Part shown: positions 16,697 through 25,100 of the stretch, in pieces | How the letters are laid out: every line of letters starts with the position of its first letter | Position numbering within the stretch: the stretch's first letter is position 1 | DNA from: Candidatus Nitrosopumilus sediminis | GTDB taxonomy: Archaea > Thermoproteota > Nitrososphaeria > Nitrososphaerales > Nitrosopumilaceae | Assembly (NCBI RefSeq): GCF_000299395.1 | Contig: NC_018656.1 | Span: forward strand, 62,001 to 126,000 | Direction: 5' to 3' | DNA length: 64,000 nucleotides | Made by a program: the position numbers and the translations under genes | Notes under the pieces: model-generated | Told to the model about the DNA's origin: nothing | Seen by the model: the letters and a program-made list of their open reading frames with translations, nothing else | Databases searched by the model: none

Positions 16697-17611
16697 TTAG
16701 ATAAATGTCAACCATGGCAAGAATCTCTCATCTTTTCCCATGACTACGTCTGTAAATGATTTTTGTAATGCTTTAGTGATACTGCCCATCTTTCCATTTC
16801 CAATCTTTACTTTGTCTACTTGAGTTACAGATTTTACTTCAGCTGCTGTACCTGTCATGAAAATTTCATCTGCATTATAGAGATCGTCTCGTTCTAGATC
16901 CCGCTCAATAACAAATCCTCCATTCTCTTCAATCATTTGAATAATGCTATCTCTAGTAATCCCTTCCAATCCTCCTGCTGAGAGTGGTGGAGTTTGAATA
17001 ATGTCGTCTTTAATGATGAAAATATTTTCTGCACTGCCTTCTGCAACTTTGCCGTGATAGTTTAACATAATCGCTTCATCATATCCATTTTCTAATGCTT
17101 CCATTCTTGCAAGTGCAGCATTTGCATAGTTTGATGCAGCTTTTGCTTGCATTGGCTGAGATCTTGAATCAATCTTAGTCCAACTTGACACTTTACATTT
17201 TGCTCCTGAAAATTTACCTGCTTTTGACTCGCCCATCTTCCATTCCCAACATGAAATTGAGACATCTACTTTATTGGTAGTGGGAGTTAATCCCATTGTT
17301 CCATATCCATAATATGCTAATGGTCTAATGTATGACTCTTTGAGCCCTCCAGCTTTTACAGTTTGTACAATTGCATCTGAAATTACTTTTTTTGAAAATT
17401 GCATTTTCATTGAATAGAGTTTTGCTGATTTGAAAAATCTATCAACATGTTCAGGCAATCTAAAAATTGCAGATCCTTTTGGGGTGTCATAGCATCTAAT
17501 TCCCTCAAAAATTGATGTTGAATAATGTAAGGCATGAGTCAATACGTGAACTTTGGCATCTTTGAATGGTACTAATTTTCCATTCATCCAAATTTTTCCA
17601 ATCTCTTTCAT
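16697..17611 (-). CDS. ilvE: Branched-chain amino acid aminotransferase (fold-type IV)
   Basis: 304 aa from the ATG at 17611; an in-frame ATG six codons earlier (17629) is less likely. The N-terminus KIWMNGKLVPFKDAKVHVLTHALHYSTSIFEGIRCY is classic IlvE. The PLP lysine lies in QAKAASNYAN, followed by EAIMLN, GSAENIF and ITRDSIIQM. It catalyses the last transamination of Leu, Ile and Val synthesis with glutamate. No operon partner is evident. Confidence 0.9.
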   Translation of the reverse strand: MKEIGKIWMNGKLVPFKDAKVHVLTHALHYSTSIFEGIRCYDTPKGSAIFRLPEHVDRFFKSAKLYSMKMQFSKKVISDAIVQTVKAGGLKESYIRPLAYYGYGTMGLTPTTNKVDVSISCWEWKMGESKAGKFSGAKCKVSSWTKIDSRSQPMQAKAASNYANAALARMEALENGYDEAIMLNYHGKVAEGSAENIFIIKDDIIQTPPLSAGGLEGITRDSIIQMIEENGGFVIERDLERDDLYNADEIFMTGTAAEVKSVTQVDKVKIGNGKMGSITKALQKSFTDVVMGKDERFLPWLTFI

Positions 17612-17707
17612 AGGAGAGCAAAAAAACAATGCTAATTTAAAGAATTATCTTTTTACCTACTTTTGAAGCATCTCAAACTTCATATTCTATTTATTATTAG
17701 TTCAAGT

Positions 17708-17914
17708 ATGGAGTGGGCTCTAGGATTTGCTGGAATTGCATGTCTTGTCGTAGGTTTAGTTGGTCAGGCATTTGAAATGAGAAAAATTCGTCTGACCACA
17801 TACAAAGATGAGGATTTAGGCTCAGTCAATATTTTCATGAATAAGAAAAACTACAAGTGGTATGCCTTGCTAGGAATAGGAATTGTTTTGTGGTACGCAG
17901 CTGAACGTATGTGA
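17708..17914 (+). CDS. Small membrane protein
   Basis: 68 aa from ATG 17708, or 83 aa from a TTG at 17663. One strong helix at the N-terminus (LGFAGIACLVVGLVGQAF), a polar stretch with RKIRLTTYKDEDLG, then a second helix (YALLGIGIVLWYAAE). No family recognised. The start is uncertain because no TATA box is clearly placed for either codon. Confidence 0.5.
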   Translation: MEWALGFAGIACLVVGLVGQAFEMRKIRLTTYKDEDLGSVNIFMNKKNYKWYALLGIGIVLWYAAERM

Positions 17915-17917
17915 ATG

Positions 17918-17931
17918 GATCTATATAGATC
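17918..17931. promoter_or_regulatory. Perfect 14-bp palindrome, candidate operator
   Basis: GATCTATATAGATC reads identically on both strands. It lies just upstream of a TATA-like TCTAAATA (17935-17942) and of the GC-rich block beginning near 17976, a position suited to a dimeric regulator. Function is inferred from symmetry and place only. Confidence 0.35.
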
Positions 17932-17973
17932 AGGTCTAAATACTATGAATTGTAATGTATAATATCGCGTGTT

Positions 17974-18051
17974 TTGGGTAACGCCGGACTAACTCTAGAT
18001 AAAGGTCCAAGAACAAACCCACGAATGGTGATTACAGGTGAAAGCCCGTAA
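17974..18051 (+). other. GC-rich mini-locus: 25-codon ORF or structured RNA
   Basis: Within an otherwise AT-rich gap, positions 17976-18055 are 40 of 80 G/C by direct count. A TTG-initiated frame of 25 codons (starting MGNAGLTLDKGPR, ending VITGESP) fills the block, with a stop just before the initiator in the same frame. The octamer GTAACGCC occurs at both ends (17978-17985 and 18048-18055). A TATA-like TCTAAATA lies 30-40 bp before the TTG. It could be a conserved micro-protein or a small RNA; the sequence alone does not decide. Confidence 0.4.
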
Positions 18052-18064
18052 CGCCACTTTTACA

Positions 18065-19480
18065 TTAAACAAAATTAATCTTTGAAATTTCTTGATGTAC
18101 TGCTTTGATAGCTTTTGTAATGTTGTCATGTGAATCTTCTACAACAATAATTATTCGTGAAGTTTCTTCTTGTGCATCCATGTTCAAAATGTTTAATCCT
18201 GATTCACCAATCTTTGCACTAGTTCTAGAGGCTACTTGCTGAACTCTCCACATCTCATCACCGATTAATGTAATGACGCCCCGGTTGTATGTAATCGTGG
18301 CAAGTGAATCAAATGCTAAAAGATACTTTTCATTCCTCTTAACATACTCTCCATCTAAGAATAATATTCTGGAGAATTCTATTCCATCTTTTGTAAATGG
18401 TGATAATATGATGAATTCACTGTAATGCTTGTCCTTTTCCAAAGATGTCAATAATCTTTGAATTGAATTAGTTTCAATTCTAAATATCGCGCAATTCTTT
18501 TTTCCTGTTACTATTTTGATTGGATGTCCTTTCTGCTCTTGTAGACTTCTTTTAATCGTGGTAATTTTTTCGGGATTTTTCATATTTGTAATTATGATTG
18601 GCATATCTACACCATTCTCAACAATCTCTTTAATTGCAATTGGATCTAAAATTTTCATTCCAAACATTCCTGCCAGTCTTGCTTCGTTATATGACAATTG
18701 AATTACTTCTCTTAATTCGGAATCTACTATTTTTGGATCTGCAGAAACTACTGCACTGTCCTTCTCAAAGTCTATGCTAGTTTCATATTTTTTATGAAAT
18801 AATATTCCTAAATCTGCTGCAGTTCTGTCTGATCCTCCACGCTCGTATGTTGTGGTAATTCCATCTATTGTTTTACCAATAAACCCGCCTATAGTAACTA
18901 CTTGATTATTATCTACCAGTTCTGCAATCTTACCCATTTTCTCTTTGGATTCTGTTCTGAGAAAATTTGTAAATTCTATATTGTGATCAGTAATAATTGG
19001 CCAGTCATCAAATTTCACTGCCTCCGTCCTGATATCGTTACTTCTTAGAATATGGGTCATTACATGTGACATTAAAATTTCTCCTGAAAACGCCAATGCA
19101 TTTGAACGCACTTCGTTGACAAATTCTTTACTGTCAAATGCCTGATCTAGTGCTTTTTGTGCTTTTTTTAAGTGAAAATCAATTGTTTTTTTACAATTTT
19201 CTTTATTATCTTCATCAACCATATCCAGGATTTTTTGATAAGTTGATTTTACAATATCTAGAGATGGTTTTATTCCATTTTCTGCGTTTTTACCCTGCTC
19301 TAAAATAATATCTGTCAACGAACGCTTTTTTTCATTGTAAATTGTTAATGGGGCTGAAAAAACTGCAATTACTTTGGAATCTGTTTTTAAATCAGAAATT
19401 CTTTGAATTATTTTTGGAATTGTCTCACCATTTTGACCTATGGCACTACCGCCGAATTTGGCAACTATTAGCTTAGTCAT
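18065..19480 (-). CDS. lysC: Aspartate kinase
   Basis: 471 aa, phosphorylates aspartate at the first step towards Lys, Thr and Met. The start MTKLIVAKFGGSAIGQ carries the KFGGS ATP loop, and YERGGSDRTAADL is the aspartate/ATP site. Two ACT-type regulatory segments follow in the C-terminal 150 residues (IFRIETNSIQRLL; ITLIGDEMWRVQQVASR), the usual place for feedback control by Lys or Thr. The next pathway enzyme, Asd, is at 38.9 kb rather than adjacent. Confidence 0.9.
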   Translation of the reverse strand: MTKLIVAKFGGSAIGQNGETIPKIIQRISDLKTDSKVIAVFSAPLTIYNEKKRSLTDIILEQGKNAENGIKPSLDIVKSTYQKILDMVDEDNKENCKKTIDFHLKKAQKALDQAFDSKEFVNEVRSNALAFSGEILMSHVMTHILRSNDIRTEAVKFDDWPIITDHNIEFTNFLRTESKEKMGKIAELVDNNQVVTIGGFIGKTIDGITTTYERGGSDRTAADLGILFHKKYETSIDFEKDSAVVSADPKIVDSELREVIQLSYNEARLAGMFGMKILDPIAIKEIVENGVDMPIIITNMKNPEKITTIKRSLQEQKGHPIKIVTGKKNCAIFRIETNSIQRLLTSLEKDKHYSEFIILSPFTKDGIEFSRILFLDGEYVKRNEKYLLAFDSLATITYNRGVITLIGDEMWRVQQVASRTSAKIGESGLNILNMDAQEETSRIIIVVEDSHDNITKAIKAVHQEISKINFV

Positions 19481-19525
19481 AGTACTTTATCAAAACCAAA
19501 TGGCCTTCTATTAAGCATTTGATTG

Positions 19526-20539
19526 CTAATTCGTTAGTTTCTGAATAATTTTTGCTGCAACTTTTGCACCATCTGTATTTACTTGGTTTCTTTTGGCTTC
19601 TAATTTTTCTAAAATTAATTCTTCTAATCTATTAATATCTCCAGACTCAAATCCCTCTTCTTTTGCATTGTCTTCTTGTTCAAAATGTCCTTTGATTGGT
19701 ATGAATATTGCAGGAGTTCCATATGCGTTAGCCTCGTCTATAGTTGATTTTCCTGCCAATGAAATAACCACATCTGCTGCAAAAATTAATTCATGCAGAT
19801 TATCAACAAATCCCAAATTTTTTACATTCTCAAATTTTTTGTTTAGTGTTGGACCTGAAACCAAAATCACGTCTACATCTTGATTAATTTTTGCAATAGC
19901 CCCTAGTGCTTTTTCGATTAGAAATAATCCTGCACTAGTTCCACCTATGGATATGATTATGGTCTTTTTTCCAAAAGAGAATCTCTTTCTTAATTCTTCC
20001 CTAGTGTAATTAGTTTCTCTGACAATAGGCCCAACTCTTTTAATATTGTCATGATCGTCTCCTAGTTCAGGAATTATCACTGTATCGCATTTTTTAATTA
20101 TCACTTGCATCGACTTGTTCATCTTTTTTTCTACAAATGATGCTATTCCTTTAGTAAAGTGGGTTTCTAAGACATCTGTAATTAACACTGTTGGAATTTT
20201 CATCTCCTGTGATACAGTTAGTGATGCAAAATCTTCATCACTAATAACCAAATTTGGTTTGTCATTTTGTAGAATTTTTTCTGAAATATTTTTACAATCT
20301 CTATAATATTGATAATAATTCCATAACCACTTTGCTGGATTCTTTAGAGTTCCGTTTTCGATAGTAAACAAAGGTGGATTGTATGCATCTTGTACACTAT
20401 AATCTAATTTTTTTAGAATTCTTGCAGCACCGCTTCCAGTTACAAAATTTGTTGAAATATTTTCAAAATTGTTTACTATTGCAATATCGCGAGTCACATG
20501 ACCCAATCCAATTGGACTGGAAAAAAAACTAAAATTCAT
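19526..20539 (-). CDS. Predicted GT28-like (MurG-fold) glycosyltransferase
   Basis: 337 aa with GT-B organisation. The N-terminal SPIGLGHVTRDIAI contains the glycine-rich GHVTR loop. The donor-side half has ISIGGTSAGL, VDNLHELIFAADVVISLAGKST, IDEANAYGTPAIFIPI and a Gln/Glu switch (GHFEQEDNA). This set matches archaeal MJ1255-type proteins. It probably uses a UDP-sugar; acceptor unknown. It starts 79 bp left of tRNA-Val on the opposite strand. Confidence 0.75.
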   Translation of the reverse strand: MNFSFFSSPIGLGHVTRDIAIVNNFENISTNFVTGSGAARILKKLDYSVQDAYNPPLFTIENGTLKNPAKWLWNYYQYYRDCKNISEKILQNDKPNLVISDEDFASLTVSQEMKIPTVLITDVLETHFTKGIASFVEKKMNKSMQVIIKKCDTVIIPELGDDHDNIKRVGPIVRETNYTREELRKRFSFGKKTIIISIGGTSAGLFLIEKALGAIAKINQDVDVILVSGPTLNKKFENVKNLGFVDNLHELIFAADVVISLAGKSTIDEANAYGTPAIFIPIKGHFEQEDNAKEEGFESGDINRLEELILEKLEAKRNQVNTDGAKVAAKIIQKLTN

Positions 20540-20588
20540 GATTTTCTTGATTTTTGATCAAATTTCTAGATTCTCTCTTGTCTCAAAG

Positions 20589-20596
20589 TTTAAATG
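20589..20596 (+). promoter_or_regulatory. TATA box of tRNA-Val
   Basis: TTTAAATG ends 23 bp before the mature 5' end of the tRNA, the spacing expected for an archaeal promoter with a very short leader. Confidence 0.5.
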
Positions 20597-20618
20597 GATT
20601 TTAACAAGGTAGGTTTCT

Positions 20619-20693
20619 GGGCTCATAGTCCAGGTCGGTTATGACGTCGCCCTTACACGGCGAAGATCCGGGGTTCAAATCCCCGTGGGCCCA
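20619..20693 (+). tRNA. tRNA-Val (anticodon TAC)
   Basis: A 75-nt cloverleaf: acceptor GGGCTCA/TGGGCCC plus A73, D arm GTC/GAC, anticodon stem TCGCC/GGCGA around CTTACAC (anticodon TAC), T stem CGGGG/CCCCG with loop TTCAAAT. Its last 19 bases plus 4 flanking bases recur at 22676-22698, so it looks like the attachment target of an integrated element. Confidence 0.95.
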
Positions 20694-20697
20694 TTTT
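20675..20697 (+). repeat. 23-bp direct repeat, copy 1 (3' end of tRNA-Val), att-like
   Basis: Starts at the T loop (TCAAATCCCC), ends TTTT after the discriminator. Identical over 23 bases to 22676-22698, 2,001 bp away. Duplication of a tRNA 3' end is the classic trace of tyrosine-recombinase integration. Confidence 0.85.
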
Positions 20698-20794
20698 ACG
20701 CCTAATTTAATGACTGAAATGAACCATCCTAAAAAATAGATTTTTGAAGTCATTATCTCACAAACTACTTTAAATTAAAAACACAATAAATTTC

Positions 20795-21478
20795 ATGATC
20801 AAAAAAAGTCCAAAAGATCTCGTTCCAATGTTTTTCAATGATACTTCTAATTCATATGATAAAATAGTAAATTATACTACTTTTGGAAAAGATAGTTTTT
20901 GGAAACATAAAATCCTAGAACAGTTATCTGCTGAAAAAACTGTATTGGATCTTGCTTGTGGTACTGGTATTCTTACAAAACAAATTGCAGAAAAACTCCC
21001 TCATGCAGAAATAATGGGTGTAGATGTTACCAAAAACTATCTTGAAAAAGCAAAAGAAAAGTTAATTTCATTTCAAAAAGTATCTTTTGTGAATCAAGAT
21101 GCTGAAAAACTTGATCTAGGAAAAAAATTTGACTGTATTACTGCATCATACTTGCCAAAATATTGTATATCTGATGTTCTGGTCAAAAATTGTATAAATC
21201 ATCTTAATGATGGTGGAAAAATGGTTTTACATGATTTTACATATCCAAAAAATAAATTAGTTCAAAAACTATGGGATTTTTATTTCAAAGTTCTTTATTT
21301 AATAGGATTCTTTATCCCTAATTGGAAACAAGTTTTCCTTGATCTACCTAATCTAATAAAAACCACAAATTGGGTAGAAGATTATAAAGAGACTATGAAA
21401 AATTATGGTCTAAAAATACATACACAAGATTTGACATGGGGATCTTCAACTATTATTGTTGGAACTAAGATTGTCTAA
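20795..21478 (+). CDS. UbiE/MenG-like SAM methyltransferase
   Basis: 227 aa. VPMFFNDTSNSYDKIVNYTTFGKDSFWK resembles the opening of UbiE/COQ5 C-methyltransferases, followed by motif I VLDLACGTGIL, the acidic MGVDVT, and motif II/III segments FDCITASYLPKY and GGKMVLHDFTYP. A hydrophobic stretch near residue 165 (VLYLIGFFIPNW) is typical where the substrate is a membrane lipid. UbiE enzymes methylate the ring of prenylated quinones. The two other genes of the islet look like UbiC and UbiA functions, which strengthens this assignment; the actual product is unknown. Its 3' end overlaps the next convergent gene by 33 bp. Confidence 0.68.
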   Translation: MIKKSPKDLVPMFFNDTSNSYDKIVNYTTFGKDSFWKHKILEQLSAEKTVLDLACGTGILTKQIAEKLPHAEIMGVDVTKNYLEKAKEKLISFQKVSFVNQDAEKLDLGKKFDCITASYLPKYCISDVLVKNCINHLNDGGKMVLHDFTYPKNKLVQKLWDFYFKVLYLIGFFIPNWKQVFLDLPNLIKTTNWVEDYKETMKNYGLKIHTQDLTWGSSTIIVGTKIV

Positions 21479-21883
21479 TCTTATTTCTTCTATAATGTTA
21501 AACCAAATTATTCCATTATGAATAATCTCATATTCTCTTGTTACTTTGCTCTCATCATGATTACGATTCAAGGAAATTATCTTTCTAGTAGCATTGATCT
21601 TATTTGCATTAAGAATATCACCAATACCTTGTTTTTTCTTTAAAATCTCAGCCATAATTAATTCTGGTAAAACAGTAGAGTCAAATTCCACATTAGCTTT
21701 TATCACTGGAAATCCATCTGCAGTAATTGAGACTTTTCTCACAAATTGATTTGGGGTTATGGCATTTTGTTCAATTACTTCTAGTTTGATATTATTATCA
21801 AGAATCTCTCTAAGAATAGTAATTACATTGCCTACTGGAGCATCTAATATTTTATTTAACAGATTCTCAGAAAATTTATTCAT
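21446..21883 (-). CDS. Chorismate pyruvate-lyase-like (UbiC/DUF98 type) protein
   Basis: 145 aa. The order of blocks, namely VIEQN early, FVRKVSITADGFPVIKANVEF, VLPELIMAEILKKKQGIGDIL, then REYEIIHNGIIWFNIIEEI at the end, matches single-domain chorismate lyases that release 4-hydroxybenzoate and pyruvate from chorismate. The early Arg (R in FVRKV) and late Glu (IIEEI) fit the known substrate-binding positions. The call is by pattern only. It is co-directional with the UbiA-like gene 24 bp upstream and convergent with the methyltransferase. Confidence 0.55.
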   Translation of the reverse strand: MNKFSENLLNKILDAPVGNVITILREILDNNIKLEVIEQNAITPNQFVRKVSITADGFPVIKANVEFDSTVLPELIMAEILKKKQGIGDILNANKINATRKIISLNRNHDESKVTREYEIIHNGIIWFNIIEEIRLDNLSSNNNS

Positions 21884-21907
21884 ACTATCTTATCTTATTT
21901 TAATAAA

Positions 21908-22588
21908 TTAAAGGTACCTTAACATGAAAAATAAAATTGTACTAAATATTACACTCAAACTTATGCTTTTTAGAATTATTTCATTTTTGTAATATGTTTT
22001 CTGATTTTCTTTTTTTAGTTGTTTATATTTCCTAGATGTAACTATCAAAATATAACTTAGAAAACCAGCAATTATAGAAAACATAATTGTTTCAACAGTT
22101 ATAGAATTAGATTGAATTACAGCTCCTGCAAAAACAGGTAAAATCCCCCAGGAAATTACAAATGATAAATTATTATGAAATTTACCACGAAATAATTCAA
22201 GATTATATGCAAAAAGAAAAAACCCTTCTGCTATTCCTATAGGAATTAGTAACCAAGAATCTAAAAATGCGTAATACAATCCAATAGAAAAAGATATGAT
22301 TAAGAAAACTATTGCTGTTGACCATAACTTTGAGTGTGATATGTCTCCCCAAGGTTTTTTCTTACTTCCGACTGCATCAAGGCAATGTGCTGATATGCCA
22401 ATTGCAAAAAAATAAAGTAAACTGATGGATGCTAACCTATCCAGACTAAATCCTGCTGAAAGAGAACCCCATATGGCAAAAGATACTACCATTCCAGTGT
22501 ATGGTAGAAATAAAATCCCTATTGATAATCTAAAATTTCTAGAACCAAATTTTGGGACAAACCATTCAGACAATCTGTCTTCTTGCAT
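21908..22588 (-). CDS. UbiA-like integral membrane protein (prenyltransferase candidate)
   Basis: 226 aa with about seven hydrophobic helices. LLYFFAIGISAHCLDAVGSKKKPW sits where UbiA enzymes have the first Asp-rich prenyl-diphosphate site, but only one Asp is retained; the second polar loop near LFRGKFHNN also lacks a clear DxxxD. This is therefore a divergent or degraded UbiA-type protein, and a non-enzymatic membrane protein is possible. Pairing with a chorismate-lyase-like gene (24 bp downstream) is the main support. UbiA proteins attach prenyl chains to aromatic acids. Confidence 0.5.
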   Translation of the reverse strand: MQEDRLSEWFVPKFGSRNFRLSIGILFLPYTGMVVSFAIWGSLSAGFSLDRLASISLLYFFAIGISAHCLDAVGSKKKPWGDISHSKLWSTAIVFLIISFSIGLYYAFLDSWLLIPIGIAEGFFLFAYNLELFRGKFHNNLSFVISWGILPVFAGAVIQSNSITVETIMFSIIAGFLSYILIVTSRKYKQLKKENQKTYYKNEIILKSISLSVIFSTILFFMLRYL

Positions 22589-22675
22589 TACTTTTTAATG
22601 ATAATCTAACATTAAATGATTTGAAAAAATTAATTTCATTCCTAACTGCGTCTCATTTTATCCCCAAAACAGTAG

Positions 22676-22698
22676 TCAAATCCCCGTGGGCCCATTTT
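22676..22698 (+). repeat. 23-bp direct repeat, copy 2 (partial tRNA-Val), att-like
   Basis: Exact copy of 20675-20697 without the rest of the tRNA, so it cannot encode a functional tRNA. Lies 88 bp after the start of the UbiA-like gene in an otherwise featureless AT-rich spacer (22589-22777). Confidence 0.85.
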
Positions 22699-22777
22699 TG
22701 TTCCCAAAAATAGCATTTTGTTGTTGTATCATTTGAACACAATTTACTTTTTGAGGCGATATTCATGACTATGATTT

Positions 22778-22996
22778 GTGCCTAAAAACGATGATAAACT
22801 CACTATTGAATTAGAATGTGAAGAAAAAATTATTTCTGAAAAACACAGGTTTGGACGAGTTCGCTCAAAGATGATGTCTCAATTAAGATCAGAATATGGA
22901 TCAGAAATAGCAAATCGATCATTAGCAAGAATTAACAAAAGGATTTCTCTTGGATCAAAGATGACAAAAATTCATTCTGATGAATTTTCAATCTGA
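22778..22996 (+). CDS. Small basic protein, unknown function
   Basis: 72 aa from GTG 22778. N-terminal acidic strand (KLTIELECEEKI), then a basic helical part (RFGRVRSKMMSQLRSEYGSEIANRSLARINKRISLG). The charge pattern could suit nucleic-acid binding, which is inference. No family recognised. Confidence 0.45.
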   Translation: MPKNDDKLTIELECEEKIISEKHRFGRVRSKMMSQLRSEYGSEIANRSLARINKRISLGSKMTKIHSDEFSI

Positions 22997-23111
22997 AAAT
23001 CATCTCATTTCATTTTAATTCAACTTTGTTCATTCAAGTTCCCTTTCAAGAAAATTTTTTGTTCAAATATACAGCGGTGATTTTATGACAAATTCAATTA
23101 CTGTGTGATTA

Positions 23112-23534
23112 ATGACAAAAAGATTAGCAATAACTGCAATCACAATGTTTGCAATTATGATGGGAATTTCCGCAATCGCTCCTGCAATGGCAGACAAAGC
23201 CACAGCACCAGGACACAACAAAATTGACATTTGTCATTTTGATGATGAGGAAATGCAATATGTTCTAATCAGTATTCCAGAAAAAGCAGTACAAGCTCAT
23301 GAGAAAAACCATGACATGGATATCATTCCAGCACCTGAAGATGGTTGTCCAGTCATTGAACCAGAGCCAGTAGATACTGATGGAGATGGATTAACTGATG
23401 ACGAAGAAATTGTTTTAGGAACTGATCCATTAGTTGCAGATACTGATGAAGGTGGTGTATCTGATGGTCAAGAAGTTCTTGATGGAACTGATCCATTAGA
23501 TGGTTCAGATGATTTGGTGATTATTACACCATAA
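23112..23534 (+). CDS. Secreted calcium-binding protein with thrombospondin type 3-like repeats
   Basis: 140 aa. Signal peptide with hydrophobic core ([19 protein letters not shown]) and cleavage after AMA. Residues about 38-75 form a module starting [10 protein letters not shown] and ending in AHEKNHD-like His/Asp spacing that recurs in exported proteins. The C-terminal 55 residues carry [13 protein letters not shown] and [13 protein letters not shown], typical Ca2+-binding thrombospondin type 3 repeats, with GTDPL following each. Probably extracellular or surface attached; no catalytic motif. Confidence 0.72.
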   Translation: MTKRLAITAITMFAIMMGISAIAPAMADKATAPGHNKIDICHFDDEEMQYVLISIPEKAVQAHEKNHDMDIIPAPEDGCPVIEPEPVDTDGDGLTDDEEIVLGTDPLVADTDEGGVSDGQEVLDGTDPLDGSDDLVIITP

Positions 23535-23571
23535 TCTCTTTTTTATTTTTCAATACTTTCTATTTTCATCC

Positions 23572-24810
23572 CTAATTTGGCTGACGCTTAGATAGTAAGA
23601 CACCTACACCCATTGCAAAGAACACTACTAAAGGTACAAACCTGTATGGCTGATTTGTCTGTGTAGTAAAGCCTGTGAGAATTGGTGCAACTAGCAGCAT
23701 TCCTGAGATAAATACCATCATAGATTCTCCATGTTTGACTCCTTTTCTTGATACAATGAAGAGCCCCACCATTAATGGAATCATGAATAGCATTACTGCA
23801 CCATCTGATCTTAACTGGTATGCAAAGGATGTCAAGCCCATCTGAAACTCTTTTGCATCAAATGCTTCCTCTGTGCCTTGTGTCGGAGATAGGCTTCCAG
23901 TAGCTGCCAGTCCTCCAGCTAGAATCATTCCTGCAGTAATACTCGATACTATGATCTTCTGCTTTCTTGGGATCTGACTGCGTAAAATAAAATAAATTGA
24001 CATTGGCAGAAACGCTACAGTTAGTGCCTTTGATAGAATGGATAACATATATGCTACAGGTGAGAGCGGCCAGAATCTATACACTGCATACAGTGATGCC
24101 AAATAAAATAGAATCCAAAAGTTTGTGTAAGACACTGTCGTGTCATATGTTAGAAACACTGAACTCTGCAGTAAAATTATTGTAGATATGATGCCTGCAA
24201 ATCTCTTATTGGTAATCTTTGTTGTAATAAGATATGTTGTGATTAGTAATGCTATGCTTGCAAGAAATGGAATTATCTTGTAGCTTCCAAATAGATTCAT
24301 TGATGCAGACAATAGTGCATATCTTACATGCGGCTCAAATGATGTTATTTTGTCAACTGACCAAGTTTCTAGTCTATTTTTCACTCCAACATAGTCTTCC
24401 AAGTTTTCTTGAGTTGCCAACTCTCCAGCTGATGATATGATATAGATTGTAAGTAATATTACTAAAACTATCAAAGATGTCTTTTTTGATATCTCAAATG
24501 AGAATATCTTTTCAAATAGTTTGGATAGTGCTGGAATCTTTTTTTTGTGGTGGAGTATTGCCAGACTGAAAATTATGATGCTTGTAATAATTACACCACC
24601 AGACCAAACTCCAGTTTCAAACGGATCAGGCGTTATTGGCTGTATCCCTGGAATTCTTACAGTATCTGAAGCTAAAATTAGCGCTGGAAATATCACAGAG
24701 ATGAAGCTAATCAGTACAATTGATATGGAAAATAAAAACACAATCCATGGAATTATGGTGCTATTTGTGCTCGAATCTGTGATTTTGCCTTCCATCAAGA
24801 TCATATTCAT
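23572..24810 (-). CDS. Polytopic membrane protein, GT-C glycosyltransferase-like
   Basis: 412 aa with about eleven hydrophobic helices. After the second helix, a loop with ENLEDYVGVKNRLETW and FEPHVRYALLSASMNLFGSY resembles the external loop of dolichyl-phosphate-sugar-dependent GT-C enzymes, where an acidic residue near the first loop is catalytic. The family match is loose. A role in S-layer or glycolipid glycosylation is suggested by the other glycosyltransferase genes nearby. ATG codons at residues 1, 3 and 6 leave the exact start open. Confidence 0.55.
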   Translation of the reverse strand: MNMILMEGKITDSSTNSTIIPWIVFLFSISIVLISFISVIFPALILASDTVRIPGIQPITPDPFETGVWSGGVIITSIIIFSLAILHHKKKIPALSKLFEKIFSFEISKKTSLIVLVILLTIYIISSAGELATQENLEDYVGVKNRLETWSVDKITSFEPHVRYALLSASMNLFGSYKIIPFLASIALLITTYLITTKITNKRFAGIISTIILLQSSVFLTYDTTVSYTNFWILFYLASLYAVYRFWPLSPVAYMLSILSKALTVAFLPMSIYFILRSQIPRKQKIIVSSITAGMILAGGLAATGSLSPTQGTEEAFDAKEFQMGLTSFAYQLRSDGAVMLFMIPLMVGLFIVSRKGVKHGESMMVFISGMLLVAPILTGFTTQTNQPYRFVPLVVFFAMGVGVLLSKRQPN

Positions 24811-24848
24811 GTAAAAATTGGTCCGTTATATCCTCAACGGTACAGTAA

Positions 24849-25049
24849 ATGGGATATTCTAACTATTATTGTCTGTCAGTTCATGTGTCTGCAATTCGCA
24901 CTATACTGCCTGAACAATGGAAAGCATGGGATAAGATCCGTGAAGCAAGATTCAAGCTGGTAAATATGCCACGAAATACAAGATACAATACAAGGCTTGC
25001 AAGATACAACGATCAGAAAATGTGGAATAAACTGATTGGAAAAGACTAA
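24849..25049 (+). CDS. Small basic protein, unknown function
   Basis: 66 aa, rich in Arg, Lys, Asn and Tyr (KLVNMPRNTRYNTRLARYNDQ), with Trp residues spaced in helices. Starts 38 bp from the divergent membrane gene and stops 51 bp before the PGI/PMI start. No family recognised. Confidence 0.4.
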   Translation: MGYSNYYCLSVHVSAIRTILPEQWKAWDKIREARFKLVNMPRNTRYNTRLARYNDQKMWNKLIGKD

Positions 25050-25100
25050 TTGTTATATTGTTTCAATTTTTTTACAATTGTGTTGCTTGATGTAAAAACA

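Larger units (their letters stand above)
20675..22698 (+). mobile_element. Putative tRNA-Val-integrated islet (2.0 kb), integrase absent
   Basis: Bounded by the two 23-bp copies of the tRNA-Val 3' end. It contains three genes only: a UbiE-like methyltransferase on plus, then a chorismate-lyase-like and a UbiA-like gene on minus. No integrase or transposase is encoded, so this is a relic or a passenger moved by an integrase elsewhere. The islet interior is very AT-rich, like its surroundings. Confidence 0.45.

Noticed and set aside
22676-22698. A second tRNA-Val gene
   Set aside because: Only the last 19 tRNA bases are present; no anticodon, D or acceptor 5' strand.
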